Shown: in pieces, positions 34,901-44,878 of the stretch
Layout of the letters: each line of letters begins with the position of its first letter
Position numbering within the stretch: position 1 is the stretch's first letter
Origin: Blasia pusilla
Lineage: Eukaryota; Marchantiophyta; Marchantiopsida; Blasiales
Assembly: GCA_050084515.1 (NCBI GenBank)
Contig: CM114271.1
Span: forward strand, 39,618,001-39,682,000
DNA: 64,000 bases
Direction: 5' to 3'
Made by a program: the position numbers and the translations under genes
The notes under the pieces: generated by a model
Seen by the model: only the letters and a program-made list of their open reading frames with translations
Databases searched by the model: none
What the model was told of the DNA's origin: nothing

Positions 34901-35856
34901 CAAATCATGGACAATGAAGAATATGTATGCTGACACGCTCCAACGCAGAAGGGCGATGCTTGACAATGAGGACATTGATGGCCTCCCGGCGGTATTGTGG
35001 CACCCACCTCGTATGGAGTTTCTGCATTCTTGGGGGGAATTGCGAGGTATTGACTCGCCCGTTGCGCTCTAGATACGGGCATGCTGGACTTCTACACTCC
35101 AAGGCTCCCACGCATTGGCGGCGGGAGACAATCCAAGGACCATCTGGGATGGAAGCACTGGTCCGTTGAAGCTGCACCATCGATGACAATCGGACTTTCT
35201 GTCCATACCCTTGGTGTCCTCCATCCTTCTTTTGAGGAGGAGCGGCAAGTGAGGCAACTCAAAAATGCGATTACCATCGCGTGCGGGCGGCTCGTCGACA
35301 AGAATATGCTTGAACATTTTCAAGGCGAGACGAAAGCAAACTATTGCCGATACTCGCAAGAGGAAGCAGTAGGCGGACACGGGGCCCGATTGGTGTCCAA
35401 GCCAGATTCCGGCGTGAGGTTGATAACATCCGGAATCTCTTCGGGAAGAACAACATTATTACGAGTGTGCGAAGTTGGTGTCGGCCGGATCTGCAGAGCT
35501 TGGAGTTGCAAGCGAGAGCTCGGAGCACTAGGAAATTCTAGACCGTCTACTTGGGAAACAGACGAATTCAAGGGCAGGCCGTAAACTCTGTATTGACCAT
35601 TTGCGACAGGTAGGAGATTCCATACTTTACAGTCTGAGGTCACTGGCTGGACCGTCTCACCTATTATGTCTTCCGAACCTTCCACCCTAACATCTTTGGA
35701 TACAAAGATGGTTCCAATTTGAAGAAGAAATCGAGCAGATGAGAAAATTTTCATCCACTTTGCTCTGAAAGACTCACGAGCTTGGGGTCGAATGATTTCT
35801 GATTGAGGAAGGGCCGCCAGATGACTGCCACAAGTGAGCTTAACATAATTATCCAT
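31931..35856 (-). pseudogene. DDE-type transposase gene with SWIM zinc finger (decayed or intron-bearing)
   Basis: Pieces read on the minus strand in order: an N-terminal unknown frame (35,856-35,341); a possible Zn-binding 'CRSPACPYLE' (about 35,120); 'YTRLAVHVGSHTHPVTDAIQ' with a helical segment to 34,391; 'MADNAQPGWIAIREVFWDGE' and 'SDAFHWQQSVTRYTK' (34,253-33,900); 'EELHGWWRKHA'; unknown basic frames at 33,410-32,340; and a SWIM finger at about 32,110-32,010, 'FPTCSCDDFVQ' then 'FPCKHMYYVF' (CXCX(n)CXH). An Asp-containing block followed by an FHW motif is typical of MULE-like and Zisupton-like RNase H-fold transposases, and SWIM fingers are known at their C-termini. The exact family is an inference. 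I could not join the pieces into one frame or find terminal inverted repeats. Confidence 0.6.
33490..33735. repeat. Cluster of CCCG(T/C)CGGG-type hairpins
   Basis: Two ~100-bp units start 'gaggcatcc' (about 33,508 and 33,607) and run through 'gagcgactctg.gacccgtcgggt'. Within the cluster is a perfect hairpin with a 10-bp stem (gcaacccgcc / ggcgggttgc, loop of 7) at 33,573-33,599. A similar smaller one lies at about 33,681-33,709. The cluster is more GC-rich than its surroundings and interrupts the transposase pieces. Confidence 0.7.
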
Positions 35857-35895
35857 TCCAAGAAGATTCCTACGAGAGGAGACTGAGAATGAGAA

Positions 35896-36110
35896 TGCTT
35901 TTCATTAAAGCAACTACTTTACTTTTATAAAGTCATCTTTTATTTATTACCTCCTTTTCCTAAAGTTGGGCCCGCATAAAAGAGGCACCATAAAGAGGTT
36001 TAAACATAAGAATCTCCTTTTTCTAAGCCAATTTACTTAATACTAATGAAACTCTATCTAACACTTAATGACGAAGGAGTTTACACACTGGTTGATTTTA
36101 CTATACGACA
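35896..36110 (-). repeat. 3' LTR of the minus-strand gypsy element
   Basis: 215 bp, TGCTTTTCATT...TATACGACA on the + strand, so TG...CA ends on both strands. It is preceded (minus-strand sense) by a polypurine tract. A TATAAAAG-like sequence lies on the minus strand at about 35,922-35,929. Confidence 0.92.
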
Positions 36111-36127
36111 TTCACCCCCTCCAAACC
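36111..36127 (-). other. Polypurine tract
   Basis: On the minus strand the bases directly before the 3' LTR read ggtttggagggggtgaa. A purine run ending at the LTR start is the known primer site for plus-strand DNA synthesis in LTR retrotransposons. Confidence 0.8.
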
Positions 36128-36204
36128 TGCACATCCTCCGGTATGTGCCGAAAACATCAAGACTTCTTGCTATAGACTTACTTATGTTGTGCCTCTAGAC
36201 ACAT

Positions 36205-38046
36205 TCAATCGAAATCAAGAAATCCTTCATGTCTACGGAAAATCTTGACCCTTTTTCCTACAATGGGCAGCTTGAGAATTGTGCCATCTAGTTCACGTAG
36301 TTTGTAAGTGGTATTGTCAAAAGCAAAGACTATAACATATGGACCAAACCAACGACGTGCAAACTTCTTAATTGTACTATGTTGGTTGTCAAGGCTATTG
36401 TTGTGCACCAAGACCCAATCTCCTTCTCTTATCGGCTCCTTCCGAAGTCGATGAGTTTTATCGAAGCGCTCCTTTTTTTTCAACCTTGCTTCCTTCATTC
36501 TGACTAACGCTTCTGAAATATCCTCTTCCCGCCGCTCTAGCTGCTGCATTCGAAGTGCTAGGAGCTCTTCCCTATTGAGCCCGTCTTCCCATGACAAACC
36601 CATCCAAGTGGGTATATCTCCTTCTGCTGGCATTATCGGTTTTTGACCTATCATCAACTCTGTAGGCATGAACCCTGTAACGGTGCTGTGAGTGGTTCTA
36701 TCTGCCCATAAAGCAAATGGAAGTAATCTAGGCCAATCACCATAACGATCTCCACACGCCTTTACCAATGCTTGAATGATTGGCCGATGTCCCCTTTCGC
36801 TCTTGCCGTTTGCCTCCGGATTCATGGAGGTTGTTAATCTCAACTGGACTTCATATCTCCTGAAGAACTCTCGTGCTTCCTCCGCATTCAACTCACCTCT
36901 ATCTGCACGGATTCTCCCGACACTCCCATATCTAGCAACAATATCCTCTAGAATAAAACGACATATAGGCTCTGTTGTTTTAGCCCGTAAAGCCCTCCCT
37001 TCTACAAAGTTGGACAACTCTTCTCGTGCTAGGACCAAGTAACGCATTCCCCAAAGACCTAGTGGCATAACAACTAGATCTATAACCCATTGATGATGAA
37101 TAGACAAAGGATACGTGGGTTTAAGTCCATCTCTCACTCTGATTTTTGATTGAAACTGACATTCAACACACGACCCAACATATCTCTCAACATCCTTATA
37201 TAGGCCTTTCCACCAATACCTCTCTTTTATCTTGGTGAAAGTTGCCCAAGTACCTCTGTGACCTGCCCATAAAGAATTGTGGAATTCTTTGAGCACTTCC
37301 ATTTTTGTCCCATTGTCATCCACCACCCTCAAGGGCATTCCATCTTTCCTCTTTGGCCTTTTCCAAAGATATCCATCTTGTAGTAGATAGCCATACGCCT
37401 TGTGCCGAATCTCCTTGAAGAACTTTTCTGTCCACCCTCCATCTCTTTGCAAAGTGCTTAAATAGCGCCCAATTTCTTTTAACCTGCCCTCATACAAATC
37501 CTCTTTGAAGGCTAGAACATCCTCTATGCCACCTCGTTCTTGAGATAACACTTGCCACACATGTGCATCATCCTCATCTATCTCACTTGCCTCCATATCT
37601 TCTTCTTGACTAAATCTAGCTCTAGACAACATGTCAGCTACTGAGTTCTCTTTCCCAACTATATGCTTCAATTGTGGATTCAAGGACCTAATGTAGGCTA
37701 TCCAACATAGCATGGCTATATTTGGAGTCGTACAATTCGCAATCATACCTAACAAAGGTAGACAATCAACCTCAAGCAATACATAGGCTCCCATAAGATA
37801 CTCCTTCTCAGCTTTCATTGCAGTTACAACTCCCCAAAGCTCCCTCTTTACCTGAGGGTACCTCCTCTGTCGTTCCGTAAGTGTACGAGCTCCAAACCTT
37901 GTCGCAAATCTTCTTCCTTCCGCGTCATCCTGCCCAACTGCCCATCCGATAGCAATAGGGCTAGTGTCCATTGTGATGATAATAGGTCGTCCGCATTCGT
38001 AGCTCATTTGTTGTAGAAGCGGTGGCGACTTCAATGCCTCCTTCAA
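36205..38046 (-). CDS. RNase H and integrase part of gypsy pol (613 codons open)
   Basis: RNase H first (residues ~20-155): 'ITMDTSPIAIGWAVGQDD' with the first Asp, 'QVKRELWGVVTAMKA' with Glu, 'LLEVDCLPLLGM' with Asp, and 'KENSVADMLSRARF' with the last Asp. All four catalytic acids are present. Integrase follows: zinc domain 'LKEFHNSLWAGHRGTW' and 'YVGSCVECQF' (HHCC), then the core with Asp in 'VIDLVVMPLG', Asp in 'IRADRGELNAEEA' and Glu in 'PEANGKSERGH'. A GPY/F-type tail reads 'ARRWFGPYVIVFAFDNTTYK'. The frame ends shortly before the polypurine tract. It is not an independent gene: its first Met is internal to a polyprotein whose RT part upstream is broken, so it is unlikely to be expressed as such. 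Confidence 0.85.
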   Translation of the reverse strand: MKEALKSPPLLQQMSYECGRPIIITMDTSPIAIGWAVGQDDAEGRRFATRFGARTLTERQRRYPQVKRELWGVVTAMKAEKEYLMGAYVLLEVDCLPLLGMIANCTTPNIAMLCWIAYIRSLNPQLKHIVGKENSVADMLSRARFSQEEDMEASEIDEDDAHVWQVLSQERGGIEDVLAFKEDLYEGRLKEIGRYLSTLQRDGGWTEKFFKEIRHKAYGYLLQDGYLWKRPKRKDGMPLRVVDDNGTKMEVLKEFHNSLWAGHRGTWATFTKIKERYWWKGLYKDVERYVGSCVECQFQSKIRVRDGLKPTYPLSIHHQWVIDLVVMPLGLWGMRYLVLAREELSNFVEGRALRAKTTEPICRFILEDIVARYGSVGRIRADRGELNAEEAREFFRRYEVQLRLTTSMNPEANGKSERGHRPIIQALVKACGDRYGDWPRLLPFALWADRTTHSTVTGFMPTELMIGQKPIMPAEGDIPTWMGLSWEDGLNREELLALRMQQLERREEDISEALVRMKEARLKKKERFDKTHRLRKEPIREGDWVLVHNNSLDNQHSTIKKFARRWFGPYVIVFAFDNTTYKLRELDGTILKLPIVGKRVKIFRRHEGFLDFD

Positions 38047-39130
38047 TCTGCATCATTCTTTGCTCTTTGCTTCTTCTCCCAAGTGAACTTCTTCCTCTTT
38101 CTCAACAACTCATACAAAGGGTGGATATGTGGCCAAAATGAGGAATCCACACTTGATAGAACACACAAGCTCTAAAAACCTTCTCACTTCGGTGGCGTTT
38201 TAGCATTCTCGTATCCTCCCAATGACATCAACTTTTTGCTGGATTTGGTTTTCGCCAAACTCTCCACAAAGATGACCCACTACCACGATCGAGGAACCCC
38301 AAAGCTACACTTTTCTCCGAAAGAGTAAGATTGACCTCTTCTAGTCTTGTTAGGATCATATCCACATCTCGAATATGATGATCGGACACAAACTTTCTAC
38401 ACCCATCTTTCACAACCCTCTCAATCCTATCTTCTATTGCACACCCCTTTATAGGGATATCATCTACAAAAGGAATGGTTTTCTCAGGAATGAACTCTCT
38501 CAAGATCTTATTCATTGCACTCTGCATGTGAGCGCATGCAATTTGTTGCTCCTTGAGGTAATGTGCACATTCTTACAAGCCCAAGTGGAGTGCATAGTGG
38601 TAATATCTCTACTCTCTGTAGCTAATTGGAATTGATCATATCCCGAGTGCAAATCTCCTATAGAATAGATAGCACGGGCTGCAAAAGCTTCTGCGACTTC
38701 ATCTATTCTAGGCCCCGCTCCCATATTTCGAATGGTTACCTTATTTTCCGGTTGCATATCTTGAATGAACCAGGAGAGCTCTGATTTCTTCATGATGAAC
38801 CATCAACTCGAGTAAGGCCCCATAGATGGCTCTAAGATACCCATCTGCATCTTCTCCTTCAATAACTCAATCAGCTTGGGAATCATAGCTCGTGGTACTG
38901 GTATGGGTTTCAAATCCCAAGGCACATGTGGAACTATGAAAATTACCATCGGTGCCACCACACTCGTGTCTACACAACCAATTTCTTGTGTAGTAAAAGA
39001 GAAAGCCTTACCATGTCTCCTTAACATCTCCGAAAGCATTTTCTTTCAATTTCGTGAGAAACTCACCCCTCCGATTTTTGCAGGCGATCTAGCGTCTCTT
39101 CGTGAACTTGTGTCCTATCTTCTTGACATC
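38047..39130 (-). pseudogene. Reverse transcriptase of the minus-strand gypsy element, broken
   Basis: RT blocks on the minus strand: 'MLSEMLRRHGKAFSFTTQEI', 'VPHVPWDLKPIPVPRAMIPK', 'EKMQMGILEPSMGPYSS', stop, 'MGAGPRIDEVAEAFAARAIY' and 'SIGDLHSGYDQFQLATESRD'. After a frameshift come 'IPFVDDIPIKGC' (catalytic FVDD, intact) and 'HHIRDVDMILTRLEEVNLTL'. More shifts occur before the RNase H frame, where the 'VRRFLELVCSIKCGFL' connection is readable in another frame. At least one stop and several shifts make it inactive. Confidence 0.8.
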
Positions 39131-39789
39131 CCATGAGACTTGGCTCCATTGATGCACGTTCTACTTGTCTCCCACAACCCTCTGGTAGTTGAGTAGCCAT
39201 TGGTTTCACCTTCCAGGCCCCTTTGTCTTGTATTTTGTGTGCACTTGTGCCTCCATGGGATGTTCGTCAGACTCAAACCCGTGCCCATCCGCTTCCTTCT
39301 CCGTAGATTCATATTCATTTTCTCCTTCCATGAACCTTGATATCTCTTCATGCAACTCACGCGAGTGAATTGCAATCACACTTCTATCCATGAATCGGTG
39401 TTCATCAGGTAAACACCTCTTCAAGACTATCTCCAAAACCCTCTCCTTCATACATCCCATTAATGAACTCTTCATCTAATAGAACACCCTCACATTTTAA
39501 CAAACCCTCCTTTTTTTTTATAAAACGTCTTTTCTTTTCATTCATTTCTTTCATCATTTGGAATCTACTAGACCACGAAGAAAAACATTGAGAAAACCCA
39601 CACCTAAACATATATGATTCTTCCCCCTCTACTAGCGGAAGACTCTTTCTTTTCTCTACACCCCCATATTCCCGCTCTATAGGAGTGCTAACTAAAAATC
39701 CGAAAACTCTTTCTCTACCTTCATAGGATCATCTCTCAACTTCTCTCTATTCCTTTCATGACCTACTCAAATGCGAGTAAGGAATTGAA

Positions 39790-40466
39790 CGATCTTGTTC
39801 CATCGACTTCTAATACGGGCATAATGAGACCCATCATCCATGACTTTGGTCTCCATTCTAGATCTTTGTGATGTAAGGTTGCCCAAGAATCACAGGATAA
39901 GCGGCTCCATTCGAACAAAGAAATTTTGCTCAATCAACACATCTCCGATCGAGTTTTGACGGATGGACAAGCACCATAGAGTTCACCTTTTTGGTTGTTA
40001 GCGCTCGTAGTACCCATCCATGCCCTGTATCAATTGGCCACATCCCTTTATCGTACACACTTCGCGACATGATGTTGATCTCGAACCATGATCAACGAGC
40101 GAATCGACTCTTGAAGAGAGCCAAGTCGAACTCTAGCCTCCGTCGTTGCACGCACCCAATATGATCGAGAATATTGTCCACCATTATGCCTTTCTTCACC
40201 TTGTTCTGTCAAGGCTTCTCCTACTCTCGCCTCTTTTCCTCGTAAGTCAAGCTTTTGTCCAAACACTTGGCAAAGCTCTTCATCTCTTCTTTTGTGATGT
40301 CAATATCCAAAGCTCTCACCATCACCATATCTACAGTCATCTGCCTCTTCCTTTTGATCACATCTATGATCAACTCATGAAAGTCACGTTTGGCTATGCC
40401 CAAGACTTCCCTCAAAGAAAACTCTATTTATGCATCCAAAATCCTCTCCTCAAGAATCTCCTTTAA
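39790..40466 (-). pseudogene. Protease region of the minus-strand gypsy element, broken
   Basis: The segment 40,415-40,221 reads 'LREVLGIAKRDFHELIIDVI', the conserved linker before the protease. About 40,150-39,850 is the protease: 'SLVDHGS' then, after a one-base shift, 'EINIMSRSVYDKG', 'WPIDTGHGWVLRALTT' and 'YPVILGQPYI'. DHG stands where retroviral-type aspartic proteases have D-[ST]-G. The frameshift falls right behind the active site. The stretch 39,790-39,130 toward RT has only fragments. Confidence 0.6.
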
Positions 40467-40478
40467 ATTCGTGCTTGT

Positions 40479-41977
40479 CTAGATATCAGACTGCAGCTTG
40501 TATGTAGGAGTCTTACCCTTGGTCTTCTGAGGAGACCTCAATTCGTTCTCCTTTGTCCCTGCTTCTTTGACATGAGAATCCCTCACTGATTCAAATGTGG
40601 AAGGTCCTTCTTCTCTTGATGGTTGCGCCTCCGGTTGTCCTTTTCTTCTTAAGATCCTTGCTCTTCTTGCGGCTTCCTCAGCATCAACACCATCATTGTC
40701 GCGTCTCCTCTTCTCCTCCACACTAGCATCTTGCCAACTCACATGTTTCTCTTGTGCTAGGTATGCTTTAACACACCAGACTTCCACTGGATCATCCCAT
40801 CCGATCGGATGATGGATAGTCTCTACCCCTCGTATCATAACTTCTCGAGGAAATTCTAATGATTCACTTTTAGCTCTGAGATACAATAGGCGCTTCAATT
40901 TTCTTTGCAAAGGTGTGAGAATCTAATGTCGAGTGGCAACTCCTTCTTGACTTCTCACTAATCCTTTCATACCTCCTCTACCAAAGTTGGTATTCAACGG
41001 CATACCGGTCTGCGTCGAATGAATCTTCCCATCTTTGAAGTTTACTATTCCATTTCTAAGAGCTTCTGAAAATTCCTCACATTCTCGACGTTGATGCTCA
41101 ACACTATCACACCATATACATCTTCTCACAAAGTTCTTACTTGTTGAAGGAGCACCAACACTAGGATTCCTATCAAGTTTAAGCTCAGCCATTTCTACTC
41201 TCAACTCTCTCAAACCTTTCACCAACTCATCAATGGTAGAATCTTCAAGCTTTGCTGGCATGGCTTAGGCAATGGATTTGAAATTGGTACCTCCGACTTG
41301 AATACTGTGGTTCTACCTCTACTTCGACTTTGCTTTGTGAGGATAGCAACAACTTCTTCCACTTTCTTCCAATTAGTGCTGACACCTCCTTCTTCATTCT
41401 TGTCCGCCAACATTATGAAAAGCTTGTCCTCCAAATTCTCATCTGCCGCCTCAAGGAATAACTCGGTTTTCCTCAAGTCTAGAGTTGCCCTTTCAGAAGG
41501 AGAAAGCTGAAAAAACCGCTTCTCAAACTCACGCAACAACTCATTTGGAGTCATTCCCTTCCTTGGACGTTGCTCTATCCATTCTAGAAAACTCCTCTTA
41601 GTCACCCGATCCACATCATCATCGAAGAATTCTCCTTTCAGCAACTGTTCGTACTCCTCCCATGAGGTTGGATTTTCTGCTCTCAACTTCTTTACTTGAC
41701 TACGGATCTCTGGTATTACAACTAACTCAAAACTTGACACCATATCACCTTCGGGTACACGATTTACCTCCATCTCACAGACGTACTCTCGAACATACTT
41801 GGTGATGTTCCTGCCATCAAATCTCCCCAACTTCTTCACAATCGCTTGGAGAGCCCTTGTTGATCTTTGCTCTCCGATGTGAACTCCTCCTTGTTGGCTC
41901 AACAATGTTGTCAAAGTTCGGAGAAGATCCTCAGCTCCCTCAGTTCCCATTGATGAAGTACTCCCAAAAGTAGTCAT
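40479..41977 (-). pseudogene. gag of the minus-strand gypsy element, frameshifted
   Basis: The start is chosen at ATG 41,977 ('MTTFGSTSSMGTEGAEDLL'); upstream codons of the same frame look like leader. Capsid-like blocks: 'LGRFDGRNITKYVREYVCEM', 'LLREFEKRFFQLSPSERATL' and 'KTELFLEAADENLEDKLFIM'. Near 41,260 the frame shifts to 41,261-40,923, with 'STIDELVKGLRELRVEMAEL' (coiled-coil-like) and a zinc knuckle 'CIWCDSVEHQRREC' with CX2CX4HX4C spacing (about 41,115). After a stop, 40,910-40,479 is the basic gag-protease linker ending 'TPTYKLQSDI'. Two interruptions make a full gag impossible. Confidence 0.8.
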
Positions 41978-42109
41978 CTTGATAAGACTCAACTTGCAAA
42001 CACAAACTACCGCCTCAAAGAGCTCTCGGTGGAAGCACCATTTGTCATGTCGAGAGTCTTTCTTGAGCAAGGCGGGCCTTCTAGCTGCGGTAGATGCGGT
42101 TGATGCAAG

Positions 42110-43098
42110 GTGAACTCTCTAATAAGTTCTCCTTTTTCAATACAAAATTATGATGTACACTCTCCATTCTCTCACGACAGGTATCACAAATGGAAGTGCC
42201 GAGGCGATCACTTCTTCGTAACATCGGACCCCAAAATTCCTAACTATAAAATCCCTATAAACTATTTTACGCTTGTACACGAGGAAGATAGCACAACTAG
42301 TGTTAAACCCTACTTGAGCAGGCCTATTGACATCCATGGATCGCTATATAAGGACATACAAAGTACAATCCCATGTCCTTCCATATGTGACAATAGGAAG
42401 AATCACCGGAGTTGGAGATTGCATGACCTGGTTCATGAACGCCTCCCCAAAGTGATAAACTAAATAGCGAGTGAACCAGTACCTATCTACAAAGAGTACC
42501 TTGACATGGTAAGGATTGAGGAAAGGAAAGTCGGGCACAGCTCATGCTCCACCCCTATCCATGCTTGACACATATTCTCTACTCTCCTCAAGAATGGGTT
42601 TTGGCGGAGTTATTCTCCCAAGAGGGGTAATCCACTCTCATTGGGGAAGTAACAAGCCAAAACTTCCGCTATTTTAGTATGACTAAACTCCTCTACGGTG
42701 ACAAACCTCTCATCCCCACACACACACACCACACTCTAGAAATCTCTCAAAGAATAGACCATGGTCAAGTTACTCTCCCAAGAGGGGTGATCCACTCTCA
42801 TTGGAAGAGCAAGCAATCCCAAAGCCATACACTCAAGAGAGACACGAGAGACTCAAGATGTGGAATAGAAGGTGATGAACCCTTGAAGGTCCCTCCTCTT
42901 TATATACTCACAAGGGATCCACAAGAGTACGAAATAGAGCTTATCTTATCTTGTGCCACATGGCTTCCTCCCAAGGCTTAGCCAATCACATTTTGACACA
43001 AGTAGATTTCCTCTTATCTCTTCCAAAATATCCTCTTTTACCCACATGATATTTTCCAAATTACCCCAACTAACCTAGCCACCAACCAAGACTACTTT
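42110..43098 (-). repeat. Leader of the minus-strand gypsy element with an internal duplication
   Basis: Non-coding between the 5' LTR and gag. On the + strand, 'tctcccaagaggggtaatcc' at about 42,622 recurs at about 42,773 with one change, both followed by 'actctcattgg'. This gives a ~150-bp duplication. Directly next to the LTR I see no standard tRNA-complementary primer site; the minus strand reads aaagtagtcttggttggtgg there. Confidence 0.6.
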
Positions 43099-43313
43099 TG
43101 CTTTTCATTAAAGCAACTACTTTACTTTTATAAAGTCATCTTTTATTTATTATCTCCTTTTCCTAAAGTTGGGCCCGCATAAAAGAGGCACCATAAAGAG
43201 GTTTAAACATAAGAATCTCCTTTTTCTAAGCCAATTTACTTAATACTAATGAAACTCTATCTAACACTTAATGACGAAGGAATTTACACAGTGGTTGATT
43301 TTACTATACGACA
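43099..43313 (-). repeat. 5' LTR of the minus-strand gypsy element
   Basis: 215 bp, differing from 35,896-36,110 at three positions. On the minus strand it starts TGTCGTATAG and holds a TATAAAAG core-promoter-like sequence at about 43,125-43,132. It abuts the integrase remnant of a PHD-type gypsy copy on its right. Confidence 0.92.
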
Positions 43314-43925
43314 CCGTACTTGCTACTTTATGGCCGAGAGCCAGATTTACCAACGGCCATTCGTCGAGATGCTGGTAAGGTGTTGGACCTTGATGACCCA
43401 GATGTATGGATGTGAGCATGTTCTCAAAGGGCTGAGTTGTTTCGGAGAGTGATGCCCATGGCGTTCGAGAACTTGGCGTTTGTGCAACATCGGGATACGT
43501 TGAGGTATGCGACTATTCGGGGTGGTGGTTATCGACCAACTATCTAGAGGTTTCATCAGGGAGATTATGTCTTCTTACAATAGAGGGCATCAACGACGTT
43601 GGATGTGATTGCAGGGCACACTATCCTCTGAGTGCGTGAAGTTTTGCCATCCGATGTTCTCTTGCTGGAGGGACGCGCTGGTCTGGTTTGGAAGGACCAT
43701 GTTCGTTATTGTGTGCCATGTCACCTTCCTAACATTGATGGTACAGTAGATCCGAGCTTAGCAGTAGTTCATGCAGGCTTGCGTTGTATGCTGTGTGGTT
43801 CTGCCCGTGGTGCGGCCACGATGCTAGTCTGTGATGGATGTTCGAGAGGATGGCATATGGCATGTTTGACGCCACCTCTCACTAGGGTTCTTCAAGGACG
43901 ATGGATGTGTCCCAGATGTACATAG
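43314..43925 (+). pseudogene. Integrase tail with intact PHD finger, third copy of the PHD-type gypsy pol
   Basis: The left end is cut at the LTR of the minus-strand element. The first 300 bases match 19,822-20,140 of copy 1 but are frameshifted. From 43,632 one open frame of 97 codons reads 'REVLPSDVLLLEG', 'VWKDHVRYCVPCHLPNID' and then a PHD finger at 43,785-43,919. Ligands are Cys52, Cys55, Cys67, Cys70, His75, Cys78, Cys93 and Cys96 of this frame (Cys4-His-Cys3), with the signatures 'MLVCDGCSRGWHMACL' and 'GRWMCPRC'. PHD fingers are known readers of histone H3 tails. The position at the integrase C-terminus matches where chromoviruses carry a chromodomain, which suggests a targeting role by inference. 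Confidence 0.85.
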
Positions 43926-44107
43926 AGTAGGTAGTTCTACATTCCGACTTGTGTCTGTGAGATGGATGACAAGAAGGCGACTAACGATGGGGCCACATGA
44001 GCACATGGCCTTCTTGCTCTTAGCGTCCGAGAGATGTATGTCATGGTAGGTAGGGATAGATGGCTATATGGAGCTAGAAGGACCTAACCACCAGCTAGGG
44101 GGGCGAT

Positions 44108-44878
44108 TGGAGATATTTTGGTACTTCTTGTCTCATTGTTTGGATGCCATGAGTTAGCATGGGATCGTGCGTGTTTGTGTGTGTGTGTTCCGTGACAACG
44201 ATGTATGTTGTGTAGCGATGTGTATGCGTATGACAACAGTCACATCTTTTAGGATATATCGGTGAGATCTAGTAGAGCACCTTCTTGAGTAGTGTAGGAC
44301 AAGTTGAGTAGGTCGAGGATGATCTGCTGCGGCCCAGGGAAACCTGAGAGAGAATGTTTTCCCTTCGTTTCGGCTCATTTGGAGCCATATTAAGGATCTT
44401 ACTATTTTAGGTAAGTACCATTTTGAATATATGATCGACTTTTAAATTTTGGTAATGAGCCCTTGACCTCCTACATCAGGTCAAGAGCCAAGGAGATGAC
44501 TTGGGAGAATAGATTACTATGGAGAGAGCTTGGGAGAGGAGAGGGGTATACCTCAAGGAGAGAGAGCTTGAGAGCTCATTCTCTCTTTGTTGAACCTCTT
44601 GGCATGAGGCGGCGGAGCTATGGTCCCTTGCCTTGTGAGTGTAACCCAAGCCTCTCATTAGGAGAGTGGTTTGGGTTTGACATGAGAGAGATTGCACACC
44701 TTTGAGAGCTATGGTATGAGATGGTGTAGAGAGATATTGGATCTTACTTTATTGGAGATATTTTGGTACTTCTTGTCTCGTTGTTTGGATGCCATAAGTT
44801 AGCATGGGATCGTGCGTGTTTGTGTGTATATCCGTTGACAACGATGTATGTTGTGTAGCGATGTGTATGCGCACGACA
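44108..44878 (+). mobile_element. 771-bp LTR-leader-LTR mini-element, sharing an LTR with the PHD-type copy
   Basis: Three parts: a 128-bp repeat (44,108-44,235), the ~510-bp leader (44,236-44,752, matching 10,771-11,270 and 23,258-23,760), and a second repeat (44,753-44,878) nearly identical to the first. The first repeat follows a purine tract (aggggggcgat, 44,097-44,107) and also serves as 3' LTR of the PHD-type remnant at 43,314. The structure has no coding capacity, like a TRIM-type non-autonomous derivative or a tandem element with its internal part deleted. Confidence 0.65.

Larger units (their letters stand above)
35896..43313 (-). mobile_element. Ty3/gypsy LTR retrotransposon with near-identical LTRs
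   Basis: The element is bounded by two 215-bp direct repeats (35,896-36,110 and 43,099-43,313). Read on the minus strand it has a 5' LTR, a leader, gag with zinc knuckle, protease, RT, RNase H and integrase, a polypurine tract and a 3' LTR. The LTRs differ at 3 of 215 positions, so the insertion is recent compared with everything else here. Gag, protease and RT carry frameshifts or stops, while the RNase H-integrase frame is open for 613 codons. The 5-bp flanks are gagaa on the left and ccgta on the right, so no target duplication is visible. There is no chromodomain. Confidence 0.9.

Noticed and set aside
34391-34975. 194-codon minus frame as an independent host gene
   Set aside because: It continues into the transposase core (34,253-33,900) in the same orientation and is better explained as part of the same transposase.
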